A DNA stretch of 64,000 nt from Clostridia bacterium. Its GTDB lineage: Bacteria > Bacillota > Clostridia > UMGS1810. The translations under genes and the position numbers were made by a program. Within the stretch, counting starts at the first letter, position 1, and each line of letters begins with the position of its first letter. Below the pieces are notes generated by a model. The model saw nothing but the letters and a program-made list of their open reading frames with translations, ran no database searches and was not told where the DNA came from. Positions 54,224-63,997 of the stretch are shown one piece after another. The stretch lies in the NCBI GenBank assembly GCA_017416845.1, contig JAFQBA010000006.1:29849-93848 (forward strand), in the 5' to 3' direction.

Positions 54224-55990
54224 TTATTTAATATAATCCTTAAGTTCTTCAACTCTCTTCTTGAGAGCGGAAATATAATTTTCCTTACCTTTTGAATAGT
54301 TTTTCATATCCCAAAGAACAGTAAATTCTTTTTCAATTTTTTCTGCAAGAGAAGCCCACTCGTCATATTCGCTTTGTGAAATTTCGTTTCTCACACGAAT
54401 GTCATTGAGCATGTTTGCAAAAAGAACCATTTCGGCATTGAGAAGAATTTCACGTTTGAGAACAGGTTCGCAGTCAACTTTTTCGATTTGGGACATAACT
54501 TCCCTTACATAACGATCTACATTGTTGAAATAGAAGCTGTCGCCGCATTTATCAAGGTTAACGAACTTTGTTGGTTCACACTTCATTGGCATGAAGAATG
54601 TTTCGCCGCACATTGTTCCAACATGAACTCTTTCAGGTTCCAAGAGATAATAGTTTGCAAGTCTGTAGAGAAGTCTTGAAAGCTTTGCACCACCAAACAC
54701 AAATTCGTCACAATAATCCTCTGCACCGTAGATATATTCTGTTTTAAAAGTTTCACCGTCTTGTTCTACACCAACATTCCATGCATACTGTGCCGCAAGT
54801 GCTCCGGGGAGAATTGCGGTATACTGGAAATGAGGGCAGGCTGTGTTTGACCAGTCTGTGAGTAGATAACCGAGAGCACCGTGTTTTCTGCCCACTTCAC
54901 CGCAAGTACGTACATTGAATGACGTAACGTCAAATCTTCCGGTGAATGAAAGGTGGGTATTTACCGAAGGACATACATAGTATTCTATGCCTCTTTCATG
55001 CATATCACGGCAACGATCTGCCATTTTTTGAGACTGAATATATTCATAATCCCATTCAAGAGCAATTGCATCTTTGGGAATACGGTGGAAACAATCGGGG
55101 TTTTCAACAATCATATCATTCCAAAACATAGAACGTTTGCCGTACTTTTCGCGGATGAGATCGGAAAGCTTAATGAAATAATCAAGAAATACATTTTCTC
55201 TGCCATATTTTTTGCAAGCTTCTTCCGACTGATATTTACCAAGTTCCATTGCTTCATCAAGGCCTACATTTACAAAACCCGATTTGAAGTTGGGAAGAAG
55301 CGATTCATAAAAACCATCAACAAACTCCAAAGATTTTGGGTCGTGAGGATTGAGAGTGCCGCTTTTGTTTGTACCATCGGAAAGAGCAAGGTGTTTGAAC
55401 TCATCCTTGGCAAGCCATGCACCCATGTGACCAAAACCGTTTTGATTGGGAACAAGCTCAATAAAACGATCTTCACAATATTTTTCAATCGCTTTTATGT
55501 CTTCGGCATCAAGGCAGTCGAAGTCTGCAGTGTATTTTGCATAACGGTCATATTTGTATACAAAGCTTTCCATATAAAGCTGGAATTCATTATATTTGAG
55601 ACCTGCAAGATAATCTATGTAGCCAAAAATTGTTTTAACAGTCGGCATTTTGGAACGACTGATATCAAGCATATAACCTCTTTTTTTGAACTGAGGTTTG
55701 TCGGCAATTTCGCAGTGTTTGATGTCGGAAGATTTTGCAACCATTTGGAAAACAGATGTGAGTGCTCTGAACTTTCCAACCTCTGCCGAAGATATTATTT
55801 TGATACCATTTGCATCAACAATAATCTTGTGTTCTTCTTCACCAAGCGAAGAATCTGTTTCATAGCAAAAATCTTCTTTTGCATCTTTTGCCGCCAGATA
55901 AAATTTATAGAGATCATCTGTGGGATATGATGCTTTAAGTTTATAGAAATCGTCTTTTAATTCAATTTGAACCGGTACCGGAAAAATCAT
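54224..55990 (-). CDS. Beta-N-acetylhexosaminidase family enzyme (GH20)
   Basis: 588 residues. An N-terminal alpha/beta domain leads to the catalytic barrel beginning KKRGYMLDISRSKMPTVKTI. The catalytic Asp-Glu pair of GH20 is D245-E246 in VNVGLDEAMELG, with PNQNGFGHMG before it and LEWDYEY later. Without a signal peptide it acts inside the cell, for example on N-acetylglucosamine-containing fragments from mucin or peptidoglycan. A C-terminal helical region of about 100 residues follows the barrel. It is 16 bases after the DUF1015 gene. Confidence 0.87.
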   Translation of the reverse strand: MIFPVPVQIELKDDFYKLKASYPTDDLYKFYLAAKDAKEDFCYETDSSLGEEEHKIIVDANGIKIISSAEVGKFRALTSVFQMVAKSSDIKHCEIADKPQFKKRGYMLDISRSKMPTVKTIFGYIDYLAGLKYNEFQLYMESFVYKYDRYAKYTADFDCLDAEDIKAIEKYCEDRFIELVPNQNGFGHMGAWLAKDEFKHLALSDGTNKSGTLNPHDPKSLEFVDGFYESLLPNFKSGFVNVGLDEAMELGKYQSEEACKKYGRENVFLDYFIKLSDLIREKYGKRSMFWNDMIVENPDCFHRIPKDAIALEWDYEYIQSQKMADRCRDMHERGIEYYVCPSVNTHLSFTGRFDVTSFNVRTCGEVGRKHGALGYLLTDWSNTACPHFQYTAILPGALAAQYAWNVGVEQDGETFKTEYIYGAEDYCDEFVFGGAKLSRLLYRLANYYLLEPERVHVGTMCGETFFMPMKCEPTKFVNLDKCGDSFYFNNVDRYVREVMSQIEKVDCEPVLKREILLNAEMVLFANMLNDIRVRNEISQSEYDEWASLAEKIEKEFTVLWDMKNYSKGKENYISALKKRVEELKDYIK

Positions 55991-56006
55991 TTTTAAATCT
56001 CCTTTG

Positions 56007-57257
56007 TTATATATTCGTGTTTATAATTCTTGCTTCGTTGTAGAATCTCTTATCACATGCATCGCCCATTGAAAAGGTTTTTCTCGGAAGTGCGCCATCT
56101 ATGATTACTGTTTTGAAAAGATCGTTTTTGTCCATGGCATCGAGAATGATACCGCAGGCATTGCCTTTTGAAGAAAGCTCTTTAACAACATCGTCACCAT
56201 GAATATAATCTACTCTGCCACCAAATTTCTTTATGTAAGAGTCAATAAAGTTTTGAATTGAACCAACCGTGAGGTTTGCTGTGGGCGAAGTGAACGAATA
56301 TATTTTTTCGCCCTTCGATGTTACAAGTACAAAACTCTGCTCACCCTTACCCTCATTGCAGATTGTCGAAAGTTCTTTTTCGAAGTTGTCTTCATCAATA
56401 TCAAAAATCACTCTGTGAATTGCTTCAAAAACAAGAGATTCATCGTGAAGATTAACAAGCTCTGCAAGTGCATAGCGTGCAGGTGAATTTTCATCTGCTC
56501 TGCCAAGCTTTTTCATTTCATTATAATATTCTTTTGCAGTAGCAAGAGAATGATTTCCGTCACCTACTGCAAAAGTGAGTGGTGCAGATTCGCTAACATC
56601 GTATTTTTCGTTGAAAGCATCAAGATCGGCAAGCTTTTCGAGTTCATCTTCAAGATATGCACTCCATTCATCATTTATGAGCCAACCCGTAAGATGACCG
56701 GAATTTTGCATAAGGTCAAAATCATACACCTTTTCAAAGTCGGATGTGTGTTTCCCGATTTCTTCGATAATACATTTTTTGCGGTCATCTATGAGAAGCA
56801 TAACATGAGGAAGCTCAAGTTTAGCATTCATTCGAACCTTGAGTCTCGGTGGAATACGTTCAACAACAGTTCCTTCGGTTGCTCTGACAGCAGACTTTGA
56901 ACCCTTTGTATATTCATAATCTTCAAGGTCAACAGCACCAACAATGCCTCGTCTCACCTTGCCGTTACGCTGAATTCTTTCTATGTAGAAATAAGCATTG
57001 GGATACTCGGCAAAAATATTGTCACTGCAATATTTTGTCATGGTTTCATTAACCTTTTTTATACGCTCATCAACACCGGATTCTTCGAGATAAATCTCGG
57101 GCAAAATAAGATGATAAGCTGAAATTTTGCCTTCAGCAATTTTTTCCACTTCTTCCCAGTATTTCGGTTCAGAGGTGTACTGATCACAAGCAACAACACT
57201 CCATGAAGTGAAATCCCTTGTCTTAGGGATTAAAATATCTGCACTTTTAAATGTCAT
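56007..57257 (-). CDS. DUF1015 family protein
   Basis: 416 residues of an uncharacterised but widespread family. Conserved stretches are WSVVACDQYTSEPKYWEEV near the N terminus, VRATEGTVVERIPPRLKVR, and FAVGDGNHSLATAKEYYNEM in the middle. A GDGNHSLAT block marks the family. I recall such genes near serine biosynthesis genes in other genomes, but none are here. Start at the ATG eight bases after GGAGG. First gene of its operon. Confidence 0.82.
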   Translation of the reverse strand: MTFKSADILIPKTRDFTSWSVVACDQYTSEPKYWEEVEKIAEGKISAYHLILPEIYLEESGVDERIKKVNETMTKYCSDNIFAEYPNAYFYIERIQRNGKVRRGIVGAVDLEDYEYTKGSKSAVRATEGTVVERIPPRLKVRMNAKLELPHVMLLIDDRKKCIIEEIGKHTSDFEKVYDFDLMQNSGHLTGWLINDEWSAYLEDELEKLADLDAFNEKYDVSESAPLTFAVGDGNHSLATAKEYYNEMKKLGRADENSPARYALAELVNLHDESLVFEAIHRVIFDIDEDNFEKELSTICNEGKGEQSFVLVTSKGEKIYSFTSPTANLTVGSIQNFIDSYIKKFGGRVDYIHGDDVVKELSSKGNACGIILDAMDKNDLFKTVIIDGALPRKTFSMGDACDKRFYNEARIINTNI

Positions 57258-57288
57258 TATAAAAGCCTCCAATAATTAATATAATCTT

Positions 57289-57316
57289 ATTATACACGAC
57301 AAAAAAATTTTTTCAA
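57289..57316 (-). promoter_or_regulatory. Promoter of the DUF1015-GH20-MBL operon
   Basis: TTGAAA (57311-57316), 16 bases, TATAAT (57289-57294), 31 bases before the DUF1015 ATG. Divergent from the rnr promoter. Confidence 0.65.
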
Positions 57317-57353
57317 GTAATTTTCAAAAAAATATATCTTTTTTTGAAAATTA

Positions 57354-57362
57354 TGGTATAAT
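57354..57362 (+). promoter_or_regulatory. Extended -10 promoter of rnr-smpB
   Basis: TGGTATAAT fits an extended -10 element (TGnTATAAT, -10 at 57357-57362); no good -35 is visible. It lies 40 bases before the rnr ATG. Confidence 0.55.
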
Positions 57363-57401
57363 AGGATATATAAATCATATAGAAAAAATTTGAGAGGAAT
57401 T

Positions 57402-59525
57402 ATGACAAGAAAAGAAAAAATATTGGGTTTTATGTCTCAAAAGGAATACAAACCCATGAACCTTAAAGAAATCATGTCTTTGCTTTGTGTTCCGAAAAAT
57501 GACAGAGCAGAGCTTGAAGAAATTATCCATACTCTTGAAAATGAAGGTAAGATATATAAGAATCAACGCAACAAATATGTTCTTTTGGAAAACAGCGATT
57601 TTCTTACAGGTACTTTTTTTGCAACAGACAAAGGCTACGGATTTATAAACGACAGCCAAGGAGAACGCTATTTTGTTTCACCGCATGATGTTTCGGGCGC
57701 AATTAACAAAGATAAGGTTCTGTTTAAAATAACACGAAAATGCGACTCATCAGACAAATGCAGTGAGGCAAAAATCATCAAAATTCTTGCACATTCAACC
57801 GATGGAATTGTCGGAACTTTCTTCAAACAAAGAAATTTCGGTTTTGTTATTCCCGACAACAAGGTATATGCAAATGACATTTATATTTCCAAAAAGCATT
57901 CTGATGTCGCCCAAGACGGTCAAAAGGTCGTTTGCAAGATAACCGTCTTTCCAAAGAATAACGAAAATCCCGAGGGTATTATTGAAGAAGTTCTCGGTTT
58001 TCCTGAGGATAAAAACGTTGATATTAAATCCGTCATAAGAGAATTTGGCATTTGTGAAGATTTTTCGCAAAAAGCAGAGCTTTCGGCTCTTTCTTTCGGA
58101 GATAGGGTGTATGAAGAAGAGCTTGAAGGCAGAGAAGATTTTAGAGAAAACCTGATTTTTACAATTGACGGAGACGATTCTAAAGACTTTGACGATGCAG
58201 TTGAAATTTCGAAAACAGAAAACGGGTACAGACTTGGAGTTCACATTGCAGACGTTTCTTATTATGTTTCGGAAAACTCCGCTCTCGACATTGATGCACG
58301 CAAAAGAGGTACAAGCGTTTATTTTCCAAATTATGTTGTACCCATGCTTCCCCAAAAGCTTTCAAACGGAATATGCAGCTTAAATCCGGGTTGTGACAGG
58401 CTCACGCTTTCGGTCATAATGGAATTTGACAGCGATGCAAATCTTTTGTCACATAAGATATGCGAAGGTGTCATTTGTTCAAAAGAACGCATGACCTACA
58501 ACAATGTTTCAAAGATTTTGGATGGGGACAAAGACCTTTGCAAAAAGTATGAACACCTTGTTCCGACTCTTGAAACCATGCATGAATTGAGTGTAAAATT
58601 AAAATCAAAACGAATGTCAAAGGGAAGCATAGATTTTGATTTTCCGGAGATTAAAGTTATACTTGATGAAAACGGAAAAGCCGTTGATGTGTATAAATAT
58701 CAAAACACAAAGGCACACTCACTTATTGAAGAATTTATGCTTGCAACAAATGTTTGCGTTGCAGAAGAAATGTTTTGGTGTGAAATCCCTTTTATATACA
58801 GAATTCATGAAAAACCTTCGCCGGAAAAAATTGTGGCATTTTCAAAATTCATATCGTTTTTGGGACTAAGACTAAAAGGAAGCACAGACTCCCCTCACCC
58901 GGGAAGCTTTGCTGAGATTTTGGAAAAAATTAAAGGCAGTGATAATGAACTGATGGTAAGCAAGGTTATGCTGCGCTCGTTGATGAAAGCGAAATATTCC
59001 GAAGAAAACATGGGCCACTTCGGGCTTTCTTTTTCGCACTATTGTCATTTCACATCACCTATCAGGCGTTATCCGGATCTTGCAATTCACAGAATAATAA
59101 AAGAACACATAAAATTTGGAATAACTCCCAACAGAATACTTTTTTTAGAAGGATTTGTTAAAAAAGCGTCGAAATCATCTTCAGAGGCAGAACTGAGAGC
59201 CATGGAAGCAGAAAGATTTTGTGACAATATGAAAAAAGCTGAATTTATGTCTGATAAAATCGGTGAAAGATATGATGCCACAGTGACATCTGTTACACAC
59301 TTTGGAATGTTTGCCCAGACTCCGTTTGGCATTGAAGGCCTCATTTCAATGTCTGATTTAAAGGATGATTATTACGAATATGACGAAAGAAAGCTTATGC
59401 TTGTGGGGATTCATACAGGAAAAACATATTCAATAGGTGATAAAATCACAATTAGTGTTAAACGAGCCGACAAAAGATGCGGCGAAATTGATTTTTTGAC
59501 AGAAAGCAGTGACGAAAATGAATGA
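57402..59525 (+). CDS. rnr: Ribonuclease R
   Basis: 3'-5' exoribonuclease of the RNB family, 707 residues. An N-terminal winged helix ([22 protein letters not shown]) is followed by cold-shock domains ([13 protein letters not shown]). The RNB catalytic block [17 protein letters not shown] carries the acidic metal ligands, and a C-terminal S1 domain follows ([19 protein letters not shown]). The start is the ATG after GAGAGG; an earlier TTG is less likely. Overlaps smpB, its partner in trans-translation. Confidence 0.96.
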   Translation: MTRKEKILGFMSQKEYKPMNLKEIMSLLCVPKNDRAELEEIIHTLENEGKIYKNQRNKYVLLENSDFLTGTFFATDKGYGFINDSQGERYFVSPHDVSGAINKDKVLFKITRKCDSSDKCSEAKIIKILAHSTDGIVGTFFKQRNFGFVIPDNKVYANDIYISKKHSDVAQDGQKVVCKITVFPKNNENPEGIIEEVLGFPEDKNVDIKSVIREFGICEDFSQKAELSALSFGDRVYEEELEGREDFRENLIFTIDGDDSKDFDDAVEISKTENGYRLGVHIADVSYYVSENSALDIDARKRGTSVYFPNYVVPMLPQKLSNGICSLNPGCDRLTLSVIMEFDSDANLLSHKICEGVICSKERMTYNNVSKILDGDKDLCKKYEHLVPTLETMHELSVKLKSKRMSKGSIDFDFPEIKVILDENGKAVDVYKYQNTKAHSLIEEFMLATNVCVAEEMFWCEIPFIYRIHEKPSPEKIVAFSKFISFLGLRLKGSTDSPHPGSFAEILEKIKGSDNELMVSKVMLRSLMKAKYSEENMGHFGLSFSHYCHFTSPIRRYPDLAIHRIIKEHIKFGITPNRILFLEGFVKKASKSSSEAELRAMEAERFCDNMKKAEFMSDKIGERYDATVTSVTHFGMFAQTPFGIEGLISMSDLKDDYYEYDERKLMLVGIHTGKTYSIGDKITISVKRADKRCGEIDFLTESSDENE

Positions 59526-59979
59526 AACAGTAAAAGTTATAGCACAGAACAAAAAAGCATATCATGATTATTTTATCGAAGAAAAATATGAATGCGGAAT
59601 AGAGCTTGCAGGTACGGAAGTTAAGTCATTGAGACTCGGGCAGGTTAACATCAAAGATTCCTATGCCTCAGTTGACAAAGGCGAAGTGTGGCTAAAGGGA
59701 ATGCACATCAGTCCCTATGAAAAAGGTAACATTTTTAATCGTGACCCTCTTCGTGAAAGAAGACTTCTAATGCATAAGTATGAAATACGAAAACTCATAG
59801 GAAAAATAAAGGAACAAGGTTATTCTCTTGTTCCTACATCGGTATATCTCAAAGGACAACGCATTAAAATTGAGCTCGGTCTTGCCAAAGGTAAGAAAAA
59901 TTATGACAAGCGTGAAGCAATTGCCGCAAGCAGTGCAAAAAGAGATATTGAACGCAAGATGAAAGAATATAACAGATAA
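59518..59979 (+). CDS. smpB: SsrA-binding protein
   Basis: tmRNA cofactor. [43 protein letters not shown] and the basic C-terminal tail [10 protein letters not shown] complete the family pattern. 153 residues. The ATG overlaps the last codons of rnr. The ssrA gene itself is not within the following 150 bases. Confidence 0.96.
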   Translation: MNETVKVIAQNKKAYHDYFIEEKYECGIELAGTEVKSLRLGQVNIKDSYASVDKGEVWLKGMHISPYEKGNIFNRDPLRERRLLMHKYEIRKLIGKIKEQGYSLVPTSVYLKGQRIKIELGLAKGKKNYDKREAIAASSAKRDIERKMKEYNR

Positions 59980-60040
59980 TGGTATGTATGTGTATTTGAA
60001 AGAACTTTTGAGAATTAATTAATATATATGATTTAATTCA

Positions 60041-60094
60041 AAAACACAATCTCTCAATGGATAATATCCCAACTAACTGAGATTGTGTTTTTTT
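60041..60094 (+). terminator. Terminator of rnr-smpB
   Basis: AAAACACAATCTC and GAGATTGTGTTTT are the arms, followed by TTT. The 3' arm overlaps the -35 of the next promoter. Confidence 0.8.
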
Positions 60095-60111
60095 GTATTT
60101 ATGTGTATAAT
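60083..60111 (+). promoter_or_regulatory. Promoter of the sleB-like gene
   Basis: TTGTGT (60083-60088), 17 bases, TATAAT (60106-60111), followed by AAGGAGG before the ATG. If the gene is sporulation-specific this sigma-A site may not be the main one. Confidence 0.45.
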
Positions 60112-60134
60112 TTTTACGAAGGAGGTTTTAAATT

Positions 60135-60794
60135 ATGCGAAAATTTACATGCATTGTTATTACATTGGCATCTCTTGTGTTTTCAACTACTTCTGCATTA
60201 GCTGAAAAAGTACTTAAATTAGGCGCAGAAGACAGTGAAATCACTAAAATACAGCACGAACTAACCCAACAAGGATATATAACTTATGATGATGACGGTT
60301 ATTTTGGACTTACAACGCTTGCTGCAATAATTAAATTTCAGGAAGACAAAAACATATATGTGAGCGGAACAATAAATAACGAAACAAGAATATATTTATA
60401 TAACAATGAACATAACAACAATTTATATAGCGAAGAAGATCTATATTGGCTTGCAAGAATTGTTTACGCTGAAAGCAGAGGAGAGAGCTACGAGGGTAAG
60501 CTTGCAGTTGCAAACTGTGTCCTTAACAGAGTAAAGTCAAAAATATATCCAAATACAGTCAAAGAAGTTATATTCGATCAAAAACACGGCGTTCAATTTC
60601 AACCTGTATCTAACGGTACCATTTATAATACTCCTGACAGCGAAAGTTTAAAAGCAGCAAAAGAAGCAATTGAAGGTAAGAATATTATAGGAAATTGTTT
60701 ATTCTTTTTTAATCCTGAAATATCGACAAACTCATGGATTTCGCAAAACAGGAATTATTATACAACAATTGGAAAGCATAGCTTTTATCTTTAA
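60135..60794 (+). CDS. Spore cortex-lytic enzyme SleB-like cell wall hydrolase
   Basis: Signal peptide (about residues 1-23, cleaved after ALA), then a peptidoglycan-binding domain (about 26-90, LKLGAEDSEITKIQHELTQQGY...FGLTTLAAIIKFQ), then a SleB catalytic domain (about 108-219) with YAESRGE carrying the catalytic Glu. 219 residues, the layout of SleB/CwlJ-type lytic transglycosylases used in germination. CwlJ lacks the signal and binding domain, so SleB is favoured. YpeB is not adjacent. Confidence 0.87.
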   Translation: MRKFTCIVITLASLVFSTTSALAEKVLKLGAEDSEITKIQHELTQQGYITYDDDGYFGLTTLAAIIKFQEDKNIYVSGTINNETRIYLYNNEHNNNLYSEEDLYWLARIVYAESRGESYEGKLAVANCVLNRVKSKIYPNTVKEVIFDQKHGVQFQPVSNGTIYNTPDSESLKAAKEAIEGKNIIGNCLFFFNPEISTNSWISQNRNYYTTIGKHSFYL

Positions 60795-60810
60795 ATAATG
60801 ATTATAACAC

Positions 60811-60848
60811 CAAAATCCGCTGTTCACAAAATTAACAGCGGATTTATT
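60811..60848 (+). terminator. Terminator of the sleB-like gene
   Basis: AAATCCGCTGTT and AACAGCGGATTT pair over 12 bases, followed by ATTTTT. Confidence 0.85.
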
Positions 60849-60924
60849 TTTCATTATTTACACATAACACTACATTTTTAACTTTTAAAAGCATATATAT
60901 GTATTATTAAACCGGGAGGTTAAC

Positions 60925-62289
60925 ATGTACATATTATTTTCATTTAACACATTATTAAATATGATAAACAGCTTAGTATTAACTCCTGTTATGATAATTG
61001 CACTTATTGGTACAGGTGTATATCTGTCAATTATAACAAAATTTTTACAATTCAGAAAGTTTAAGATAATGATAAAAGCAACCATCGGGTCATCATTCAA
61101 GAATAAACCTAAAGAAATACACAAAAACGGAGTAAATCCATTTCAAGCTGTCAGTACAGCATTAGCAGGAACCCTTGGCACAGGGAGTATAGCCGGTGTT
61201 GCAACAGCTATAACCGCCGGAGGTCCCGGAGCAGTATTCTGGATGTGGGTAAGTGCAATTCTTGGAATGGTTACAAAATATGCAGAAATTCTTTTATCTG
61301 TAAAATTCAAAGAAAAAAATAACAAAGGAAAATGGACAGGCGGACCAATGTACTACATAAAAAATGGTATGAAAAACAAAGGTTTAGCAATCTTTTTTGC
61401 AATTACATCACTAATAGCATGTATGGGTATAGGAAATGCTGTACAATCAAACGCAATAGCAAATGCACTTAATAATTCTACACTGAAAGTAAGTACGGAA
61501 ATGACCGGCATTATACTTACAATTGCAGTATCAGGTGTCATTATTGGCGGAATTAAACGAATTGCCTCGGCAAATGAGAAGCTTGTTCCTTTTATGGCTA
61601 TGTTTTATATAGTTTTTTCTCTTTTGGTGTTAATAATAAATATATACAGAATCCCTTCCATTTTTGTCACAATTTTTCGTGAAGCATTAAAATTTCGATC
61701 TGTAATAGGCGGAGGAAGCGGTTACTGCATAATGTCTGCCATTAAAAACGGATTTTCCAAAGGTATTTTTTCAAACGAAGCCGGACTTGGAAGTGCTCCG
61801 ATTGCCCATGGTGCTACATACACTCAAAACGCAGTTGAGCAAGGACTTTGGGGTATGTTTGAAGTATTTTTTACTACGATTGTTATATGCACTATGTCAG
61901 CATTAGTAATTTTATCAACAGGGATATGGGAAATAGGTGAAATATATGGTTCTGCTTTGTGCATTGCATCTTTTAACGAATCTTTTCCCGGAATCGGTGA
62001 AACAGTAGTTACAACCTCCACAATATTATTTTCACTTTCAACAATCCTGGGTTGGGCATACTACGGAGAAGTTTCTATTAAATTTCTTTTCAAAAAGAGT
62101 GAATTTGCAATTCTGATATATCGTATTATATACATTATTGTTGTATACATAAGTGCAATATCCTCTTTTCATGTCATTTGGAATCTGTCGGAAATCATGA
62201 ACACTTTTATGGCTCTCCCTAATCTAATTGCTGTAATTTCATTGAGAAAAGTAATATTAAAAACAACAAATGATTACTTCAAAAAATAA
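60925..62289 (+). CDS. Alanine/glycine:cation symporter (AGCS family)
   Basis: 454 residues and about ten membrane segments. NPFQAVSTALAGTLGTGSIAGVATAITAGGPGAVFWMW is the conserved substrate/Na+ region of the family, and FSNEAGLGSAPIAHG a second one. It takes up alanine or glycine with Na+. Alanine and glycine are spore germinants in many Clostridia, and it stands beside a germination-type hydrolase, but they have separate terminators so a joint role is speculative. Confidence 0.92.
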   Translation: MYILFSFNTLLNMINSLVLTPVMIIALIGTGVYLSIITKFLQFRKFKIMIKATIGSSFKNKPKEIHKNGVNPFQAVSTALAGTLGTGSIAGVATAITAGGPGAVFWMWVSAILGMVTKYAEILLSVKFKEKNNKGKWTGGPMYYIKNGMKNKGLAIFFAITSLIACMGIGNAVQSNAIANALNNSTLKVSTEMTGIILTIAVSGVIIGGIKRIASANEKLVPFMAMFYIVFSLLVLIINIYRIPSIFVTIFREALKFRSVIGGGSGYCIMSAIKNGFSKGIFSNEAGLGSAPIAHGATYTQNAVEQGLWGMFEVFFTTIVICTMSALVILSTGIWEIGEIYGSALCIASFNESFPGIGETVVTTSTILFSLSTILGWAYYGEVSIKFLFKKSEFAILIYRIIYIIVVYISAISSFHVIWNLSEIMNTFMALPNLIAVISLRKVILKTTNDYFKK

Positions 62290-62318
62290 GCAATACATAT
62301 AAATATTTAATTTTCATC

Positions 62319-62346
62319 TTGACTATTTTAAGATATCGTTTATAAT
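62319..62346 (+). promoter_or_regulatory. Promoter of the TPM-domain gene
   Basis: TTGACT (62319-62324), 16 bases, TATAAT (62341-62346). Confidence 0.65.
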
Positions 62347-62378
62347 TAAATTATAAAATTTACATAGGAGAAGGTTTT

Positions 62379-63092
62379 GTGAAAAAATTTTTATGCATTT
62401 TGTTTTCTTTTTTTATTATAACAACAAACGTATCAGCATATTCCAAACCAAAAAGCATTTCAGTAACTGATTATGCAGGAATTTTGTCTGACAGTTCAAA
62501 GAATTATATAAAATCAAAAAATGAAATTCTATATTCTCAAACACAAGCCAAAATTATTTTTGTCACTGTTGAAAATATCGGCAACACTGACATTGGCAGT
62601 TACACAGAAAGTTTATATAATGAATGGGAGCTTTATTCATTCGGCAGAGAAAACAGTGTATTTTTTGTTTTAGATGCTCAGAATAAAGACTATGATTTTA
62701 TCATTGGCGAAAATATTCGGCTTGCACTTACTGATACCGAAATATACAACTACATTGTATCGGATTTTGAGCCTCATTTCAAAAACGAACAATACGAAAA
62801 AGCAGTTTTAAGTTTGTATAACGCTATAGGCAAATGGTATGAAAGTCATTATAACAATTTAAATCTTGATATTGATTCAAATCTTGATAAATATCTTTTG
62901 GGAGAGAAAACCCGTGATACAGAAAAAAAAGAAAGTAATCTTTTGATGTGGATTGGATGCTTATTATGTTTAACAGCAATAATAATCGTACTTAAAATCA
63001 GAAGAAATGTTAATTTGAGAATCAGGAAACACGAACGTGAAAAACTAAAAAGAAAATATAAAATTGATATTGACAAAATAGTGAATTCGTGA
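62379..63092 (+). CDS. TPM-domain membrane protein
   Basis: 237 residues. GTG start with GGAGAAGG upstream. Signal peptide (residues 1-20, cleavage near VSA), an extracellular TPM domain (about 27-165; VTDYAGILSDSSKNYIKS, IIFVTVENIGNTDIGSYTESLYNEW, FFVLDAQNKDYDFIIG), a membrane segment near 187-205 (MWIGCLLCLTAIIIVLKI) and a basic tail. TPM proteins are linked to membrane-protein quality control or phosphatase activity; this one's job is unknown. Confidence 0.82.
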   Translation: MKKFLCILFSFFIITTNVSAYSKPKSISVTDYAGILSDSSKNYIKSKNEILYSQTQAKIIFVTVENIGNTDIGSYTESLYNEWELYSFGRENSVFFVLDAQNKDYDFIIGENIRLALTDTEIYNYIVSDFEPHFKNEQYEKAVLSLYNAIGKWYESHYNNLNLDIDSNLDKYLLGEKTRDTEKKESNLLMWIGCLLCLTAIIIVLKIRRNVNLRIRKHEREKLKRKYKIDIDKIVNS

Positions 63093-63098
63093 TATAAT
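63070..63098 (+). promoter_or_regulatory. Consensus promoter of tRNA-Pro, inside the end of the TPM gene
   Basis: TTGACA (63070-63075), 17 bases, TATAAT (63093-63098): a perfect sigma-A promoter. Its -35 and most of the spacer are the last codons of the TPM gene. Confidence 0.9.
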
Positions 63099-63114
63099 GT
63101 TTCACGTTTGGATT

Positions 63115-63188
<74 letters not shown>

Positions 63189-63189
63189 T

Positions 63190-63229
63190 AAAGCTTCAAG
63201 TTACACATTTGTGTGACTTGGAGCTTTTT
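63190..63229 (+). terminator. Terminator of tRNA-Pro
   Basis: AAAGCTTCAAGTTACACA pairs with TGTGTGACTTGGAGCTTT with few mismatches and ends in five T. Confidence 0.85.
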
Positions 63230-63236
63230 CATTTAC

Positions 63237-63251
63237 ACAGGATTCGAACCT
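63237..63251 (-). repeat. Inverted copy of the tRNA-Pro T-arm
   Basis: ACAGGATTCGAACCT is the exact complement of the 15 bases 63166-63180 in the T-arm of tRNA-Pro. The surrounding bases do not form the rest of a tRNA. It is probably a tRNA fragment left by rearrangement. Confidence 0.55.
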
Positions 63252-63292
63252 TGAGAAGGTGCGGAGTGTAAAAATAATCATAACCACCCTAT

Positions 63293-63997
63293 TCAACATT
63301 CAACCTTCATCATCCTGTATCCAACACCAATATGCGTTTGGATATACTGCGGAGAGTCAGGAAGCTTTTCAATTTTTTTCCTGAGTGTTGTCATAAATAC
63401 ACGAAGTGAACCTATATCCGTTTCCCAGGCGCTGCCCCAAATTTTTTCTGCAATAAATTTATGCGTAAGCACCTTTCCTACATTTTGCGACAACACACAA
63501 AGCAGCTTATATTCTGTCGGGGTAAGGTGCATTTCCTCCTCATCAAGATATGCACAGCCTGCAGCATAATCAACTTTAAGCTTTCCGTTTGTAAACATTG
63601 ATTCTGATACTGCCGCTTGGTTTTGATAGCTTAATCTTCTTTGTGTAACTCTGAGCCTTGCAAGGAGTTCTTCAACAGAGAACGGTTTTGTCAAATAATC
63701 GTCAGCACCACAGTCTAATGCCTCTATTTTGTCTGTGTCCTCACTTCTTGCACTGATAACAATAATCGGCATGTTCGACCAAGAACGGATATTTTTAATT
63801 ACTTCAATTCCGTCTATATCGGGAAGTCCCAAATCAAGTAAAACAACATCAGGATTATGTGATGATGCCTGCATAATAGCATCGTTTCCGTCTTTTGCAG
63901 TCAAAAACTTATATTCGTGAGTTTTTAATGTTGTTGAGATTAAGTTTCGTATAGGCATATCGTCTTCAACAACCAAAACCGTCATTGTCTTATTCAT
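63293..63997 (-). CDS. kdpE: OmpR-family response regulator, KdpE-like
   Basis: 234 residues. A receiver domain (VLVVEDDMPIRNLI, phosphoacceptor D55 in LLDLGLPD, ISARSED, LTKPF) is followed by an OmpR winged helix (LTPTEYKLLCVLSQNVGKVLTHKFIAEKIWG, IQTHIGVGYRM). VLVVEDDMPIRNLISTTL and the final THIGVGYRM are typical of KdpE, the activator of potassium transport; the kdpD sensor would lie upstream, beyond the edge. TAAATG at the start suggests it directly follows another gene. Confidence 0.87.
   Translation of the reverse strand: MNKTMTVLVVEDDMPIRNLISTTLKTHEYKFLTAKDGNDAIMQASSHNPDVVLLDLGLPDIDGIEVIKNIRSWSNMPIIVISARSEDTDKIEALDCGADDYLTKPFSVEELLARLRVTQRRLSYQNQAAVSESMFTNGKLKVDYAAGCAYLDEEEMHLTPTEYKLLCVLSQNVGKVLTHKFIAEKIWGSAWETDIGSLRVFMTTLRKKIEKLPDSPQYIQTHIGVGYRMMKVEC

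Noticed and set aside
54953..55930. 325-codon plus-strand frame opposite the GH20 gene
   Set aside because: The minus strand encodes a complete GH20 enzyme with its Asp-Glu pair; the opposite frame has no ribosome site and a composition skewed to Phe, Ile and Cys.
59980..60134. tmRNA (ssrA) gene after smpB
   Set aside because: The 155-base interval holds a terminator and a promoter; no tRNA-Ala-like half or tag frame is present.
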